DNA from: Chenopodium formosanum
Lineage: Eukaryota; Streptophyta; Magnoliopsida; Caryophyllales; Amaranthaceae
Assembly: GCA_024500155.1 (NCBI GenBank)
Contig: CM044867.1
Location: 8,817,632-8,881,631, forward strand
Direction: 5' to 3'
Length of the DNA stretch: 64,000 bases
Part shown: one piece after another, positions 35,590-47,176 of the stretch
Layout: every line of letters begins with the position of its first letter
Numbering within the stretch: position 1 is the stretch's first letter
The notes under the pieces: model-generated
What the model was told of the DNA's origin: nothing
The model's database searches: none
The model's input: only the letters and a program-made list of their open reading frames with translations
Made by a program: the position numbers and the translations under genes

Positions 35590-35699
35590 TGTCTGATTCA
35601 ATCTAGTTCAGTTAAGTTTCAAATTTTCTTCTCTCATAAATAATTCATTTTAGTTTAGTTTGTTCAGCTCAGTTAAGTTCAGTAAATCAGAACAGGCCC
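35590..35699. mobile_element. Tourist-like MITE, left end degraded
   Basis: TTCAG-type pentamers end in CAGAACAGGCCC and are followed by TAA (35700-35702), as in the 5552, 36739 and 44448 copies. Confidence 0.6.
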
Positions 35700-35752
35700 T
35701 AAGTGTAAGTGAGTAGTTAATAATTGAGTGTTTCCCCCCTAATTATAACATA

Positions 35753-35995
35753 TTTCCTCCTCTTTTATATACATGCAATATACTTTTTTCACAGTATTTA
35801 AGAAAAGTAGGGCTCATGTGATTTAATACAATTAAAATGAGGGTGAGATCGAGATGGTTAGGAGTATAATTTAGTGGGGCAAGCGATTAAAATAGTACAA
35901 CTTTTAACAAAAAAACTTTCTAATTTTAGTGCTTAGCAAGTATTGTGATATTTCCATTTCTAGAAAGTGTTGCAAGTATAAAGAAACGGAGGAAA
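35753..35995. mobile_element. Stowaway MITE, TTGCAACAC subfamily
   Basis: TA-flanked. Shares CACAGTATTTAAG, TCATGTGATTTAATACA and ATTGTGATATTTCCATTT with 23854-24136 and 54978-55227; ends TAAAGAAACGGAGGAAA. Confidence 0.75.
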
Positions 35996-35997
35996 TA

Positions 35998-36738
35998 CAA
36001 AGTAATTAATAGATGAAAAAACAACTATAACAATAATAATAATATAATCCAATACATTAATTTCCTTCCAAAAAAAGAAAAAAAAACAATATCATTTAAT
36101 ATGCAAATCTTTGAAATTAAATGACTTTTGGCTATATGAAGTCCCAACCTATGGATCGCAACGTAACGAAAAATAAATCGTAGAGTAGTAAATATATTAC
36201 AGTAGTTAGAATATTTAATTTTTCTCAGCCAACAAATATACTTCATATATATATTTTTTTAACGATGGTACCCCTTCTGCCTGCCAATCAAGTTCAATGG
36301 TTAGCTACTTAACAGTTAACACCGACTATTATCATTATTTTATTATTATTTGTTTATATTTTATAGCTTTTCTTCTCTTCAATTCCTCCTGCTCTAGTCG
36401 ATTGAGGTACGTCTATTGGACACCAGAATAGGTGGTATTGATTCTCACACTATAAGAGTCATTTTTAATTTTCAATTGATTAGAGTAGTTTAGGGTTTTT
36501 TTAATACTTAAAAATTAAATTTAGTTGGTTGTATTAAAGGTGATATTTAATTATATTGAAATTGTATTTGTATGCAGACTTTGTCCTATATAACTCTCCC
36601 AATATAATAATTGTACATAAAATTAAATACAATGTAATTATATATATTTACTTATAATTATAATACAAAATTTTCTTTTTGACAGCAACTCAACCATACA
36701 TTAAATAAAGTTTACAAATAATAAATGAGATTGACTAA
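35998..36738. other. AT-rich spacer, no gene
   Basis: No sustained frame or clear repeat. Confidence 0.4.
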
Positions 36739-36936
36739 GGGTCTGTTCACATTTACTGAACTGAACTGAACTGATTGGAGCTGAACTAAACTGAACTGAA
36801 CTGAAATATTTTATGAGAGAGGGAAATTAAGAGCTAAATTGAACTGAACTGATTAGAGCTGAACTGAACTGAACTAAACTGAACTGAACTGATTGGAGCT
36901 GAACTGAACTGAAATTAAGTAAATGTGAACAAGCCC
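36739..36936. mobile_element. Tourist-like MITE with CTGAA pentamers
   Basis: TAA on both sides (36736-36738, 36937-36939). Terminal repeats GGGTCTGTTCACATTTAC and GTAAATGTGAACAAGCCC. The interior is repeated CTGAA units, the opposite orientation to 5552. Confidence 0.85.
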
Positions 36937-36939
36937 TAA

Positions 36940-37482
36940 ATTTAACAAATCAAGGGTAAACTTTGAGGCCTTGTTCAGCACACTATATATCTGCTAGACG
37001 GAAATTATTTTATTGAAATGAAATTATTTTTGCTGAACTTAAATAGTTTTTACTAAATTTAAATTAATTTTACTAAACAAAAATTATTTTTACCGAATGA
37101 AATTATTTTTTATTGAATAAAATATTTTTACTGATTCTCTATTATATATCTCTTTTTTAAAATTAATGAATTTTACTACATTGCAATTCTTTTAATTTAA
37201 CTAAACTTATTTTTACTGAACTGAATTATTATTTACGAAACTCCAATAAGTTGTCGTCAATTCTGCCGCTATAGTCGCTGTCGGACGGTAGTGTCAGTGG
37301 CTGGCCAAAACTCAAAAGTAAAGAGAAAAGAGAAAGAGTAGGGTATTACTTCCGGCCTCTATCCTATTTTATTGTCCCATCTGATTTTCAAGGCCTCCAA
37401 GACGCGTTTTAAAACTATATAACTTTACTTCTATACATGTAAAAAATGTAATTTGTAACAACTTAATATTAATAAAATAATA
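36940..37482. other. AT-rich spacer
   Basis: Repeated GAAATTATTTTTACTGAA-like units at about 37003-37230 suggest another decayed MITE; its limits cannot be drawn. Confidence 0.35.
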
Positions 37483-37854
37483 CTCCACCCGTGTTTTTTT
37501 TTTTTTTTTTTATATTACACTTATCAAATCCGACCGTGTTTTAATAAGTGTTAAACTTTCTTTTTTGGCAAAAAACTACATTAAAATAATATATTTCTCT
37601 CTTCTCATAGTCCCCACTCAAACCCACTATTACTTTTTTTTTAAAATTATATCTCTCCTCTCACATTTTTTTTTTTTGACAAGTTCTCCTCTCACATTCA
37701 TTACTTTTCAATAAACTATTAATCTCACTATCTTTCTTTTACAATTTTTTAATACTCCAATTACCCTACTTACCTCTTATTTTATTTAACTCAATTAAAT
37801 TGCCTAAAACTATGTACCGGTCAAACTGTAACACTTAAAAAAACACGGAGGAAG
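37483..37854. mobile_element. Stowaway MITE, CGTGTTTTTTT subfamily
   Basis: TA-flanked. Ends CTCCACCCGTGTTTTTTTT and TAAAAAAACACGGAGGAAG, with subterminal AGTGTTA/TAACACTT pairs. Shares its interior (TTGGCAAAAA, AATATATTTCTCTC) with 45229-45507 in the opposite orientation. Confidence 0.8.
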
Positions 37855-39025
37855 TACAATACATGAGATGAATCTAACAAGACCCCTCATGACTATATTA
37901 TATCTTGTAAATTAAAGTGAATTTATGGTCAACATTTTAAAGTGTTTAACCCATTTATTTGCAATTGAGCAGGGGGGGGGGGGGGACAACGGGAGTAGTC
38001 CTTGGTTCGTAAAGGCGTATGTACCATGCATATGGTACATATGTTTCATTAAAAAAATTGGAAAAGAACATATTGTATAAATGTAATGAACATATAATTA
38101 CCGTGAAAAAGAACATACTATTAAAATGTAATGAACATATACCTAAAGTGAAAAGAAATACTGTTAAATAATGTTCTTTATCTTTTTGTTCTCTTTTCTT
38201 GTCAGCATAATGTACTTTTATTTGTGGCATAATATTCATTATTTATTGCGAAATGTTCTTTGAATTTTGTCTTTAAATTATGGTGGGTAAATATAAATAA
38301 TGTTCATTACATAATATTATCATGTTCTTTATTAATATTACGGATGTTCTTTAGATTTACAAAAGAACTTAAAGCTGGAAGTTTTTAATAAAACAACTAT
38401 ATATTCTTTTCACTTGGTACTACATATGCTTCATTGCTTCTACCATAAACTGGATGTACTATGCTTGGAACTTGGTACATACGCTTCTATCATAAAAAAA
38501 ATTTCACAAAGGGAGCACCTAAGATGCAAACTTTTTGCCTCATTTAAAAATAGTATAAGCTTAATAATTCTTGAAATACATTTTAATTTATATAATGCTT
38601 TAAAATTCGAGGTATTAAACTAATTCCAGTGTGGCGCACTGCATAAGTGCACCATGACACATTGCACCAACGTGTGCCACACTCCCAAAATTTCTATCGT
38701 TTTGTATTCTTTAGCACGTATATAAATACGTAGCTATTATCTGATATTGTTCAGGGACAACAATTCGAAACAAATTTGGAACAATTTTGAATAATTTGAC
38801 GACCTATTTTCAAGACCTTCAATATTATGAGCTTAGACGTGACAATTTCATTGAATTGTTCTAGGCTTCCTCTTTTGACCCTTATTCAAGTCCGTAACCT
38901 GATGTTTCAAAACAAGAATCGAAAGTTTTACCTTTAAACCTAGGTGTAAATAAGGTATAATCCTAAGGGTGATATCAAGTTTTCTAACTATGTGATTTAA
39001 TTTATTTATTTTAATTTAAATTATT
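37855..39025. other. Intergenic DNA, no gene seen
   Basis: Includes a G-run at 37973-37985 and GTTCTTT/GTTCATT-rich sequence at 38090-38360. Short open frames at 37955-38239 (-) and 38414-38623 (+) are not convincing. Confidence 0.4.
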
Positions 39026-39852
39026 GGAAAAATTGTTATTTATTATCCCAATCAACTTTAGGCCATTTATTACTTTCGTTAATCCCAACTTTGGAGGCAT
39101 TTTCTTTCATTAGGTCGAAACCAGTCAATCATCTGTTATACCAGGTTATTGGACACATGTCAACATCTGATTTGTCCATAAAAAATCAAAAGATTTAAAA
39201 AATAAAATCAAAAAAGTGAAAAAAAACAATTCAACTAGCCAGCCCAACCCCACCACCTACGCCACCCTAACCCAGCCCCTCACACAAAACCACCTTCTCC
39301 TTACCCCTGCCAGAAACCACCTTGAAACCACCTTGAAAACGATCTGGTGAGGTGGTTTTGAGGGACTAGGAATGGGAGTCTGGTGTTTTTGGTGAAGGGG
39401 AGTGGAGTTGCGATGGTTTCAGAAGAAGGTAGGGGTGAAAATGCTAGCTTGCGGGTTGATTTCGGCAAAGAAGGTGTGGCCACGTGTGGTTTTGGGGGAA
39501 GGGAGTGAGGTTACGTGTGTGGTTTCGGGGGAAGAGAGTGAGGTAGCGAGTGGTTTCGGGGAAATTCAGTGGTTTCCGATGGGGTTGAGAGGGAGATGTG
39601 GTTTCCGGTGGGTGCTAGGGAGGGAGGTGTGGGGCCGCGGTAGGATGAAGGTGGCTGGGTTTGGTTTTTATTTTAATTATTTTTTGACTAATGAAATTGC
39701 GACAAGTGTCCTTAAAAAAAATTACCTTTTAAACAGGTCACCGGTCATTTGACCCGATAAAAGGAAACACCCTTAAACTTGGGATTATTAAAAATTAATT
39801 GGGATTAATAAAAGTAAATGACCCAAAATTGGGTAACAATAACAACTTTTTC
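39026..39852. mobile_element. Non-autonomous Mutator-type element with long TIRs (copy 2)
   Basis: Ends GGAAAAATTGTTATTTATTA and, inverted, GAAAAAGTTGTTATTGTTA. Flanking 9 bp copies TAAATTATT (39017-39025) and TTAATTATT (39853-39861) match at 8 of 9. C-rich left and G-rich right interior with AGTTGGTTTTC-like plant sequence; the open frames at 39301-39483 and 39402-39752 are by-products. Confidence 0.75.
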
Positions 39853-39861
39853 TTAATTATT

Positions 39862-40229
39862 TAAAAGTTTATTAAAGATTTGATGTAGTACTAAAAGTTG
39901 TGTGATCAAAATGAGTATTATTTAATTCTTTTGGTTTATTTACTCTAATGATTTTTATTGCTTTGAAATTGCTTGTATCATGTTAGAATTTTTTATTGTT
40001 GCTAGTATCATGCCTCCAATATTTTTTGTCACATGTTATTAATTTGTTATCCACGATTTTATTGCTATAGTGCTTTAATTGCATGATCAACTACTGCTTG
40101 TCAATCAAAACCGGTATTTAAAACTAATTATTTATAAGAAAATTATGTACAATAAATTAGGATCTCATTAAATATGTTGTTCAACAAAGTGATCACAATA
40201 TTAGCACTTCATATTAATCATATACATTA
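39862..40229. other. AT-rich spacer
   Basis: No gene or clear repeat. Confidence 0.4.
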
Positions 40230-40243
40230 ATATAAGACTTCTT

Positions 40244-40285
<42 letters not shown>

Positions 40286-40293
40286 TATAAGAC
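40230..40293 (+). mobile_element. Poly(A) tract between short direct repeats (retroposon tail)
   Basis: ATATAAGAC occurs at 40230-40238 and 40285-40293, enclosing TTCTTC and about 39 A residues. This is what an extremely 5'-truncated LINE or SINE insertion would leave. Confidence 0.4.
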
Positions 40294-41190
40294 AATTTTG
40301 ATTTTTACCACCTCCAAAAAAACGACTTATCTGCTTTTACCACCTATATAAAAAAAAGTTTTATTTTACCATCACATAAAAAACTTTAAGTTGGCTTTTA
40401 CCACCAATCACCTCCGACTAACGGATTCCGTCCATAAATCCGTTAGAGGGGCCTACCATGTACACGTGTCATTATATTATTGGGTAAAAAAAAACAAAAA
40501 AATTAAAAAAAGAAACCCAGCCACCAACCGGCACCTAGCCACCGTCGGATTGACTACCAGCCCCACCGTCGGGCTGGCTACTATCCCCACCACCTTACTG
40601 ATTACCAACTCCACCACCAACTCGCCACACATCAGCAACCGCCCACTGCACAACCACAACCACTACACAACGCACACAATCCCCGCACAGCCACCATACC
40701 CACAACGCACTAGCCACCGCACAACCACTGCACCCACAACGCACCAGCCATCACACCCGCAACACACTAGCCATTGCACCACACAACGGACCACCCATAA
40801 AGCCCCCTCATACCGAATTCCGACCATTCCTTAAACCCTAGCCAATACCAAATTTCACTCTCCTAAACCCTAACCACCACCTAATTCCGACCTCCTCCTT
40901 AGCCAACACCTGCAAATTCCGACCGTCCCTAGCCCCACTTGAAATTCCGACCAACCGAGGTGAGTTGATTCCGCGCCGGCTGGTTGACATAGGCGATCGG
41001 GGGAGATGAAGAGTTCACGTCAAAAAGGTGGGCCAACTAACACATTCATTACAAATTCATGGACATAATTCGTTAGTTGGTGGTGAAATACAATTTTTGG
41101 AAATTTTGTTAGTGGTAAAATAAAACTTTTTTTATGTAGGTGGTAAAAGCAATAAGTCGTTTTTTTGGAAGTGGTAAAAATCAAAATTTT
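40294..41190. mobile_element. Non-autonomous long-TIR element (copy 3, TACCACC type)
   Basis: Inverted repeats of about 75 bp: AATTTTGATTTTTACCACCT, CGACTTAT and TTTTACCACCTA at the left are matched by the inverse at 41110-41190. C-rich left half (GCCACC/CCACAA) and G-rich right end as in copies 1, 2 and 4. A target duplication is not evident. The open frame at 40391-40834 is a product of the ACC-rich half. Confidence 0.75.
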
Positions 41191-41350
41191 AATCTTGTTT
41201 GTGGCAGTTTGAATACTTGTTTGTATGTCTTTCAAGTATTCAAACTGCCACAAACAAGATTAATTCAAACTGCCACAAACAAGATTAATCCAACTTAAAT
41301 TAATTTTGTTTGTAGTAGTTTGAATACTTGTTTGTATGTCTTTCAATTGC
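41191..41350. repeat. Perfect 29 bp hairpin and scrambled duplicates
   Basis: The arm at 41191-41219 (begins AATCTTGTTTGTGGCAG) is perfectly inverted at 41233-41261, with a 13-base loop. A third partial copy of the right arm lies at 41264-41287, and the left-arm core plus loop recurs at about 41309-41344. It abuts long-TIR copy 3. Confidence 0.9.
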
Positions 41351-42869
41351 AGCTTATAAATGTTGCAATAGAGGCCAATACGGGTGAAATTGTATTCTTA
41401 ATATAATTCCGTACCATCATCCTAAACCCCCCTTGATATATATTTTATTCGTATGTAACCGCATGGAGTTAAAAATTTCATTAATTGTGTGTGAATGAGT
41501 TGCAACTTTTGTGGATGAAATCGTTGTTGCATTCAGATTTGTCGTTCCTAATCGTGGTCCCTTTCGTTTAATGATCCATTAACGATTATTTTACAAGTTT
41601 CGTAAATGACTTGCTGGAGACTTCCTATTTTTCCCTTATCTCAGCTCATTCGATTCAAAATCAATTCCATATCTCCCTACGTAAGTGTTAGGCAACGCTC
41701 ATTCATCACGCCTACAATACTGGTCTCTCATGTTTATTCAAGTATATTTTATTTCACCAGACATTCGTGAAGTAGTAACAAATGTATTATATCCATACAT
41801 TGCGGTCCAGTGTACTTCGATACACAACAATTATGCATCACTATCACTTCCTCATGGTATGAGTATGACTAGTATATCACAAGATGCATAGATGATTTAT
41901 AGAACTATTATTTTGGTAAAAAACAATACTATCAAGGTCATATATATGAGTGGACAGCCAATGAATAGCAACTAGAAAGAAGCTGCCATAGCTAAGAAGA
42001 ATTATAAGCATGTGAAACAGCTCAAAATCATGATTTTGTTGTACAATTACGATTCTTTGATTAATAAAGAGGATAATTATTGTACTAAATAAAGATTACT
42101 ATGTGTTTTTGTGTTTACCATGCTTAATAATTGATATAATTCATCTTGATCATATATATTGCCTCTAGATTTTGCTGTGATTTTGTCTTGAAATAGTGTG
42201 ACAAAAAGTCGGGGTAGTATGATAAATGACATAATTGACCTTGATCCTATATATTGAGTCTATTGACTCTAAATTCATGGCATAACCTAAGCTGATTTAA
42301 GGTTTTGATCTTTTCACATAAATTAAAGTAAGTTGATCTGAATTGTTTCGTTTTAAGTCCATATATAAGAATATGAAGAATGTGAACAAGAAAGTGAGAA
42401 GATAAAAAATACTTATAGTGGGATTGGTTTGATTTACACATATTGACATATGCTAATCATGATATAATTTATACGAAGTATTTCATTCATTTCATGATAA
42501 AGTATCCATCTTGTTAAATTTATCTCAATATGTATTCATAAAATCAAATACGTAGTATTAATTTATGTTAAAACGCTATTAAAGATATGTAATGGTCAAT
42601 CTTAAAATAAAAATAAAAATAAAAAAAAGTGCAAATAAAATACTTAACTTCGTAGATTATAGCTGCAGGAATTTTCTATGCATTATTTTGTTTGTTTTGA
42701 TGTAATTACAAGTTTACAACATATTTTGAAAGTTATGTTAATACCACCCACAACTCTACATTGCCACAATTATAATGAGTGCCCTTCTTGGCATTTATTT
42801 TGGTCTTATTAAATGCCACCCAAAGCAACTTTGATACGACCTTGCGAATAATGATGAAAAGGGTTATGG
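41351..42869. other. Intergenic DNA, no gene recognised
   Basis: AT-rich, no sustained frame. The open frame at 41685-41891 has no recognisable feature. Confidence 0.4.
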
Positions 42870-42874
42870 CCTTG

Positions 42875-43360
42875 TGTCACGCTCTAGCCTTTTGGCGTGA
42901 AGAACGCTAGCCTTGAGTGGAAGAGGGGCTTGTGAGCACAAAGCAACACAAGCGGGCAATTAAATCAAAGGAGCACTCACGTCTATTTGGGTGACGGAGT
43001 GTGGGTGGTCGGGGCTTGTGACGGCCGATACTTCAAGGCGGGCACAAGCGGGTCTGATGCACTAAGTGTTCTTAGTGCATCAAGTTGGTTTGGAGGGGAG
43101 CTATTATGCAAGTAAGACACAATATCTATAAAGGTCAACAACAAACAAGCATAAAAGCAAGGCAACACTTGGTAGAAGGCTTAATATTTTATTAGTCATT
43201 CACCCTCTAAAGAGCTTAATGTAGTACATGCATAGAATCCCTAGTGAACACTGCACTGACAGTAACACAATAATGGGACCTAAGGCCTAGAAAACATAAA
43301 CTAAACTCTAAGAAAGCATATAAAGGAAACTAATACATTAAAAGGAGTTGGATTCTAACA
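42875..43360 (-). mobile_element. Solo LTR of a gypsy element
   Basis: 486 bp starting TGTCACGC and ending TTCTAACA, flanked by an exact 5 bp duplication CCTTG (42870-42874, 43361-43365). It shares GGGGCTTGTGAC(G/A)GCC, GGCGGGCACAAGCGGGTC-like and CTAAAGAGCTT blocks with the LTR at 50285-50803, whose coding strand is -. An isolated LTR with a target duplication is the usual product of unequal recombination between LTRs. Confidence 0.88.
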
Positions 43361-43365
43361 CCTTG

Positions 43366-44367
43366 TCATCAAATTATAGTATTTTACAATGGGTACATAA
43401 GGTACAGCGGGTGTCATAACTCATACTCGTAAGAACATACTCCGTGAACGCTTAGTTCTATTAGCTAGAGTTCTTGAACATCATCAACTATGCCTACAAA
43501 CATGGAGGGTATTATATGTACTCGTATTTTTTTTTTACACTCGCAAACACATCAAATATCTCATAAGACAAAAAAAAAAGGAATTATATCATAGGACAAA
43601 GCTATTTGTTTTTTATACTTGGACCCATCTCACTTCGTATATGATTATTGATTAGGTAGATTAATTGATTAACATCTTGAGAGAAATTGTTAATATTAAT
43701 AACTCGTGCTCAAATCTCATCTACTAGTAAAACAATACGAGTATCTTTGCACTTTTGTAGCTTCTCTAAATTAAAAATAAAAAATAAAAAATTAATTGTT
43801 AGTCCCACCCTCAATAACTAATGGTAAGACCAATTCTTGAATGAATTCTATCTTTGTAGTTGTAAAAATTTGTACCCAACGAAGAAGTTATGTTATTATG
43901 GTACGTTGGCTCCAAAACCAGCTGTAAGTAACATTGCATGTTCCAAAAATCAACCAAAAAAGGCTAAAAATTGAAAAGGTAATCCGTAGAATTCGTAGGA
44001 AACTCAGCTACTAGGAGTTTTATTTTTCATAGCTAGTTGCAAGACTAATAAAGATGCCCAAATGAGTAAACGCAAGACTATAAAAATAAAAAGAGTGCAG
44101 CAGCAACCAAGACCACAAAACTTCAAGCTAGCAAGCATTGCGCGCTCCTCGTTGATGTGATTAGACATTCATGCATATGTTAGAACTAGTACTAGCTTAG
44201 TCTTTGCTTCTGCAAATTTAGCAGCTTTTGTAATTTTTCTCTTTTCTTTTTGTTCTTTAATTATTTGTTTCCATGTAGAGCAGGCACTAGTGTCTAATCA
44301 ACTTATCACCTCGTTTTTTTTACAGTCCGTTGATAGTCCGTTAAAGCTTTAAATGTCACAAGGGGGA
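43366..44367. other. Intergenic DNA, no gene seen
   Basis: AT-rich. No frame or repeat recognised. Confidence 0.4.
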
Positions 44368-44755
44368 TTTTTATGTGTGGCCGGGGTTATTCGAGTTACT
44401 CGGATCAGAGTTTACTCGAGTTTTTTGGTCAGGGTTTACTCGAGTTAGGGCCTGTTCTCATATGTTGAAATTCAGTTCAGTTCAGTTCAGCTCCTAATTT
44501 CCTTCTCTTATAAAATATTCATTTCAGTTCAGTTCAGTTCAGCTGAGTTCAGTCAATGAGAACAGACCCTTAATCCTGACTGTATAATACCTCAAATAAC
44601 CTCTGATCGATAAATCCCTCGAGTAACCCCCTCATCGAACCCCTCAAGTAACCCCTGACTGAGAAGCCCCTCAAGTAACCCCTACTCGAGTAACTCTAGT
44701 AACCCCTTGATCAAGTAACCCCAGCTACACGGTATGACCAACCACATATAAAAAA
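44368..44755. repeat. Fold-back repeat of GGGTTACTCGAG units
   Basis: The left arm (TTTTTATGTGTGG..., GGGTTTACTCGAG) and right arm (CTCGAGTAACCC..., CCACATATAAAAA) are inverted. The right arm has about eight loose copies of a (C)TCAAGTAACCCCT unit. A Tourist MITE (44448-44569) sits in the left arm. Related units are at 2450-2570 and 45600-45690. Confidence 0.6.
44448..44569. mobile_element. Tourist-like MITE, compact intact copy
   Basis: TTA on both sides (44445-44447, 44570-44572). Terminal repeats GGGCCTGTTCTCAT and ATGAGAACAGACCC. TTCAG pentamers inside. Confidence 0.9.
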
Positions 44756-45228
44756 TTGTCAATGTCCCACTTTCACCGATAGATTTGCCAACACATAAGT
44801 TTGATCAAAATAATTTTAAATATTGGTAAGACTTTATTTCTAAATATAGTTCATATTGGACTTCTCACGGTCTTTAAAAACGTGTCTTGAAATGTCTACA
44901 TCTCTATTTTCATATGTGTAAAAATTATATAAAGTTAATATTAATATAATATACAATATGACGAAGCCAACAAGATCCCATATAAACATATAATCTTTTA
45001 TAAATTAACGAAAATTTATGGTCAAAATTTTCAAAATTAATTTTAATGGAAATTATATTTAGGGATGAAAAGAGTATAAATAATAAAAAGTTGATATTTG
45101 GAAACTATAAGCTGAGACTATTCTTCTAAGTACCGAATTTATATACTTCAATCGCAACATTTTAACTGACACACATGTTAATGCAAAACCTTGACTATTA
45201 ATTTTAAATTATATATTATTAAGAACTA
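44756..45228. other. AT-rich spacer
   Basis: No gene recognised; further decayed MITE-like sequence is possible. Confidence 0.35.
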
Positions 45229-45507
45229 CTCCCTTCGTGTTTTTTTAAGTGTTACAATTTGACCGATACATAGGTTTACGCAATTTAATTGACTTAAATA
45301 AAATAAGAGGTAAGGGAGGTAGTTGGAGTTTTAAAAAATTGTAAAAGAAAGATAGTGGGGTTAATAGTTTATTAAAAAGTAATGAACGTGAGAGGAAAGA
45401 GAGATATAATATTTTAATGTAGCTTTTTGCCAAAAAAAGGAAGTGTAACACTTTATAAAATACGGCCGGATTTGGTAAGTGTAACACTTATTTAAACACG
45501 GAGGGAG
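45229..45507. mobile_element. Stowaway MITE, CGTGTTTTTTT subfamily
   Basis: TA-flanked; ends CTCCCTTCGTGTTTTTTTAAG and ATTTAAACACGGAGGGAG. Same family as 37483-37854, inverted. Open frames on the - strand here are not genes. Confidence 0.85.
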
Positions 45508-45923
45508 TATAAAAGGTTTATATAATAAAAATATACATAAACCTAATTCAAAAATATTTTCCAAATTTTAATACTTCGTATGTAGTTGGCCATTCAATGT
45601 GACTGGGTTTACTTGGCAGGTCAGGAGTTACTTAGCCAGGGGTTACTTGGTCAGTCAGTGGTTACCAGGTCGATCAATGTTTTGGTGTGTTAAGTGGATG
45701 GCCACAAAAAAGCGATGAAAATATTTTACATTGCAAAATAGTCAAATTAAGCATATGAATAATACAAAAGTCAAAGTGTTGAGATTATTAAGAAACGCGA
45801 GGAGTATAAAACACAAATATTAGTCAAAGTAATGTAGGCAAATAGCGTAATTGTCAAATTGAGACACTTATTACGAAACGGAGGGAGCTGTTAGTAATAA
45901 ATTGCGATTAAAGGAGTTAATTA

Positions 45924-46289
45924 CTCCCTCCGTTTCGTAATAAGCACAATACTTTTCTTTTATGTCCGTTTTATAATAATTGCAATACTTTCTAATTTGA
46001 AAATAACTTATTATCGTGTCCAAAAAAAAAAACCAATATTATCATTTTAGTATTTCACTCTCCCATTAACCCCACTTTCATAAAATTTTTATTCTTTTGG
46101 TTTGCTATCAAACCCACTTACACTAACTTTTTTTTTTTTATAAAAAAAAATCATTATATCTCTCTTCTATTAACTATACATTATATTATAAAAATAAATT
46201 CTTTTTTACTTTTCAACTATAATTTTCCAAAAACTTTATGTACACCCTAAATCCCTAATGTTTGTTGCGATTATTACGAAATGAAGGAG
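45924..46289. mobile_element. Stowaway MITE, TTTCGTAATAA subfamily
   Basis: TA at 45922-45923 and 46290-46291; ends CTCCCTCCGTTTCGTAATAAG and TTATTACGAAATGAAGGAG. Another related left end (CTCCTTTTATTTTGAAATAAT) begins at once at 46292, and a related right end (TTACGAAACGGAGGGAG) lies at about 45872-45889. Confidence 0.8.
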
Positions 46290-46479
46290 TACTCCTTTTA
46301 TTTTGAAATAATCACAACACTTTCTTTTTCCGTCAATTTTGTAATAATTGCAAAATTTTCTTGTTTCATACGTACCCACAAGCCACAACTATTTATTATT
46401 CCCGCCGTATTTTATTTCGTGTGCAGTGCTACATTTATACTATTAATTTGACCTATTTTGACTAATGTTCTGATTTGTA

Positions 46480-46801
46480 CTCCCCCGTCTCCAAATGATA
46501 GTACCTTTTGCCTATTTTTAGTCCCAAATTGATAGTCCCATTTGCTTTTTTCAAGTAGTCAAGTACCATTAATATCATTTTTTTTTAATCAAAATTCCCT
46601 TCAATTGCAACAATATATGTGCAAATTTAATTTTCACATGTAAATTTTGTTTTTCAATATACATTTATTACGTTCTCTCTCTACTATTTTACATACCCAA
46701 TGTAAATTTATCTTTTCAATGTAATTTTACTACTTTTATTTAAGTTTCTTAATTCACGTGATTTTTGCCCATAAGGAACTATCATTTAGGGTCGGAGGGA
46801 G
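46480..46801. mobile_element. Stowaway MITE, ATGATAGTA subfamily, copy 1
   Basis: TA-flanked; ends CTCCCCCGTCTCCAAATGATAG and CTATCATTTAGGGTCGGAGGGAG. Interior shared with 46863-47176. Confidence 0.8.
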
Positions 46802-46862
46802 TACATAACTTGTGAATACTTGTTGAATTCGTCCCAATTAATAGCCTATTAATTTTTTATTA

Positions 46863-47176
46863 CTCCCTCCGTCCCCTTTTGATAGTTCCTTATGGATAAA
46901 TTTTAGTCCTAAAATGTTCACTACATTTGCTTTTTTCCAACAACTATTAATATTAAATTTTTACTAAAATTTCCTCCAATTTGCAACAATATTTGTGCAA
47001 ATTTAACTTTTTCATGTAAATTTTGTTTTTTCATGTACTTTAATTACTTTATCTCTCTACTTTTTTGCATACCCATGTCAATTTACTTTTTCAATGTATT
47101 TTAACTATTCTTATTTGTGTTTATTAATTTCCGTGAAAAGTACCCATAAGAGACTATCAAAAGGAGACAGAGGGAG
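46863..47176. mobile_element. Stowaway MITE, ATGATAGTA subfamily, copy 2
   Basis: TA-flanked; ends CTCCCTCCGTCCCCTTTTGATAG and CTATCAAAAGGAGACAGAGGGAG. Shares TTCATGTAAATTTTGTTTTT and TACCCATGT blocks with copy 1, 60 bp away. Confidence 0.85.

Noticed and set aside
39402..39752. 116-residue open frame
   Set aside because: It lies within long-TIR copy 2; composition follows the GGTTT/GGGAG-rich DNA.
40391..40834. 147-residue Thr/His/Pro-rich open frame
   Set aside because: It is a by-product of ACC-rich DNA in long-TIR copy 3.
43366..44367. Possible gene in a relatively repeat-poor stretch
   Set aside because: No frame, splice pattern or protein similarity could be recognised by eye.
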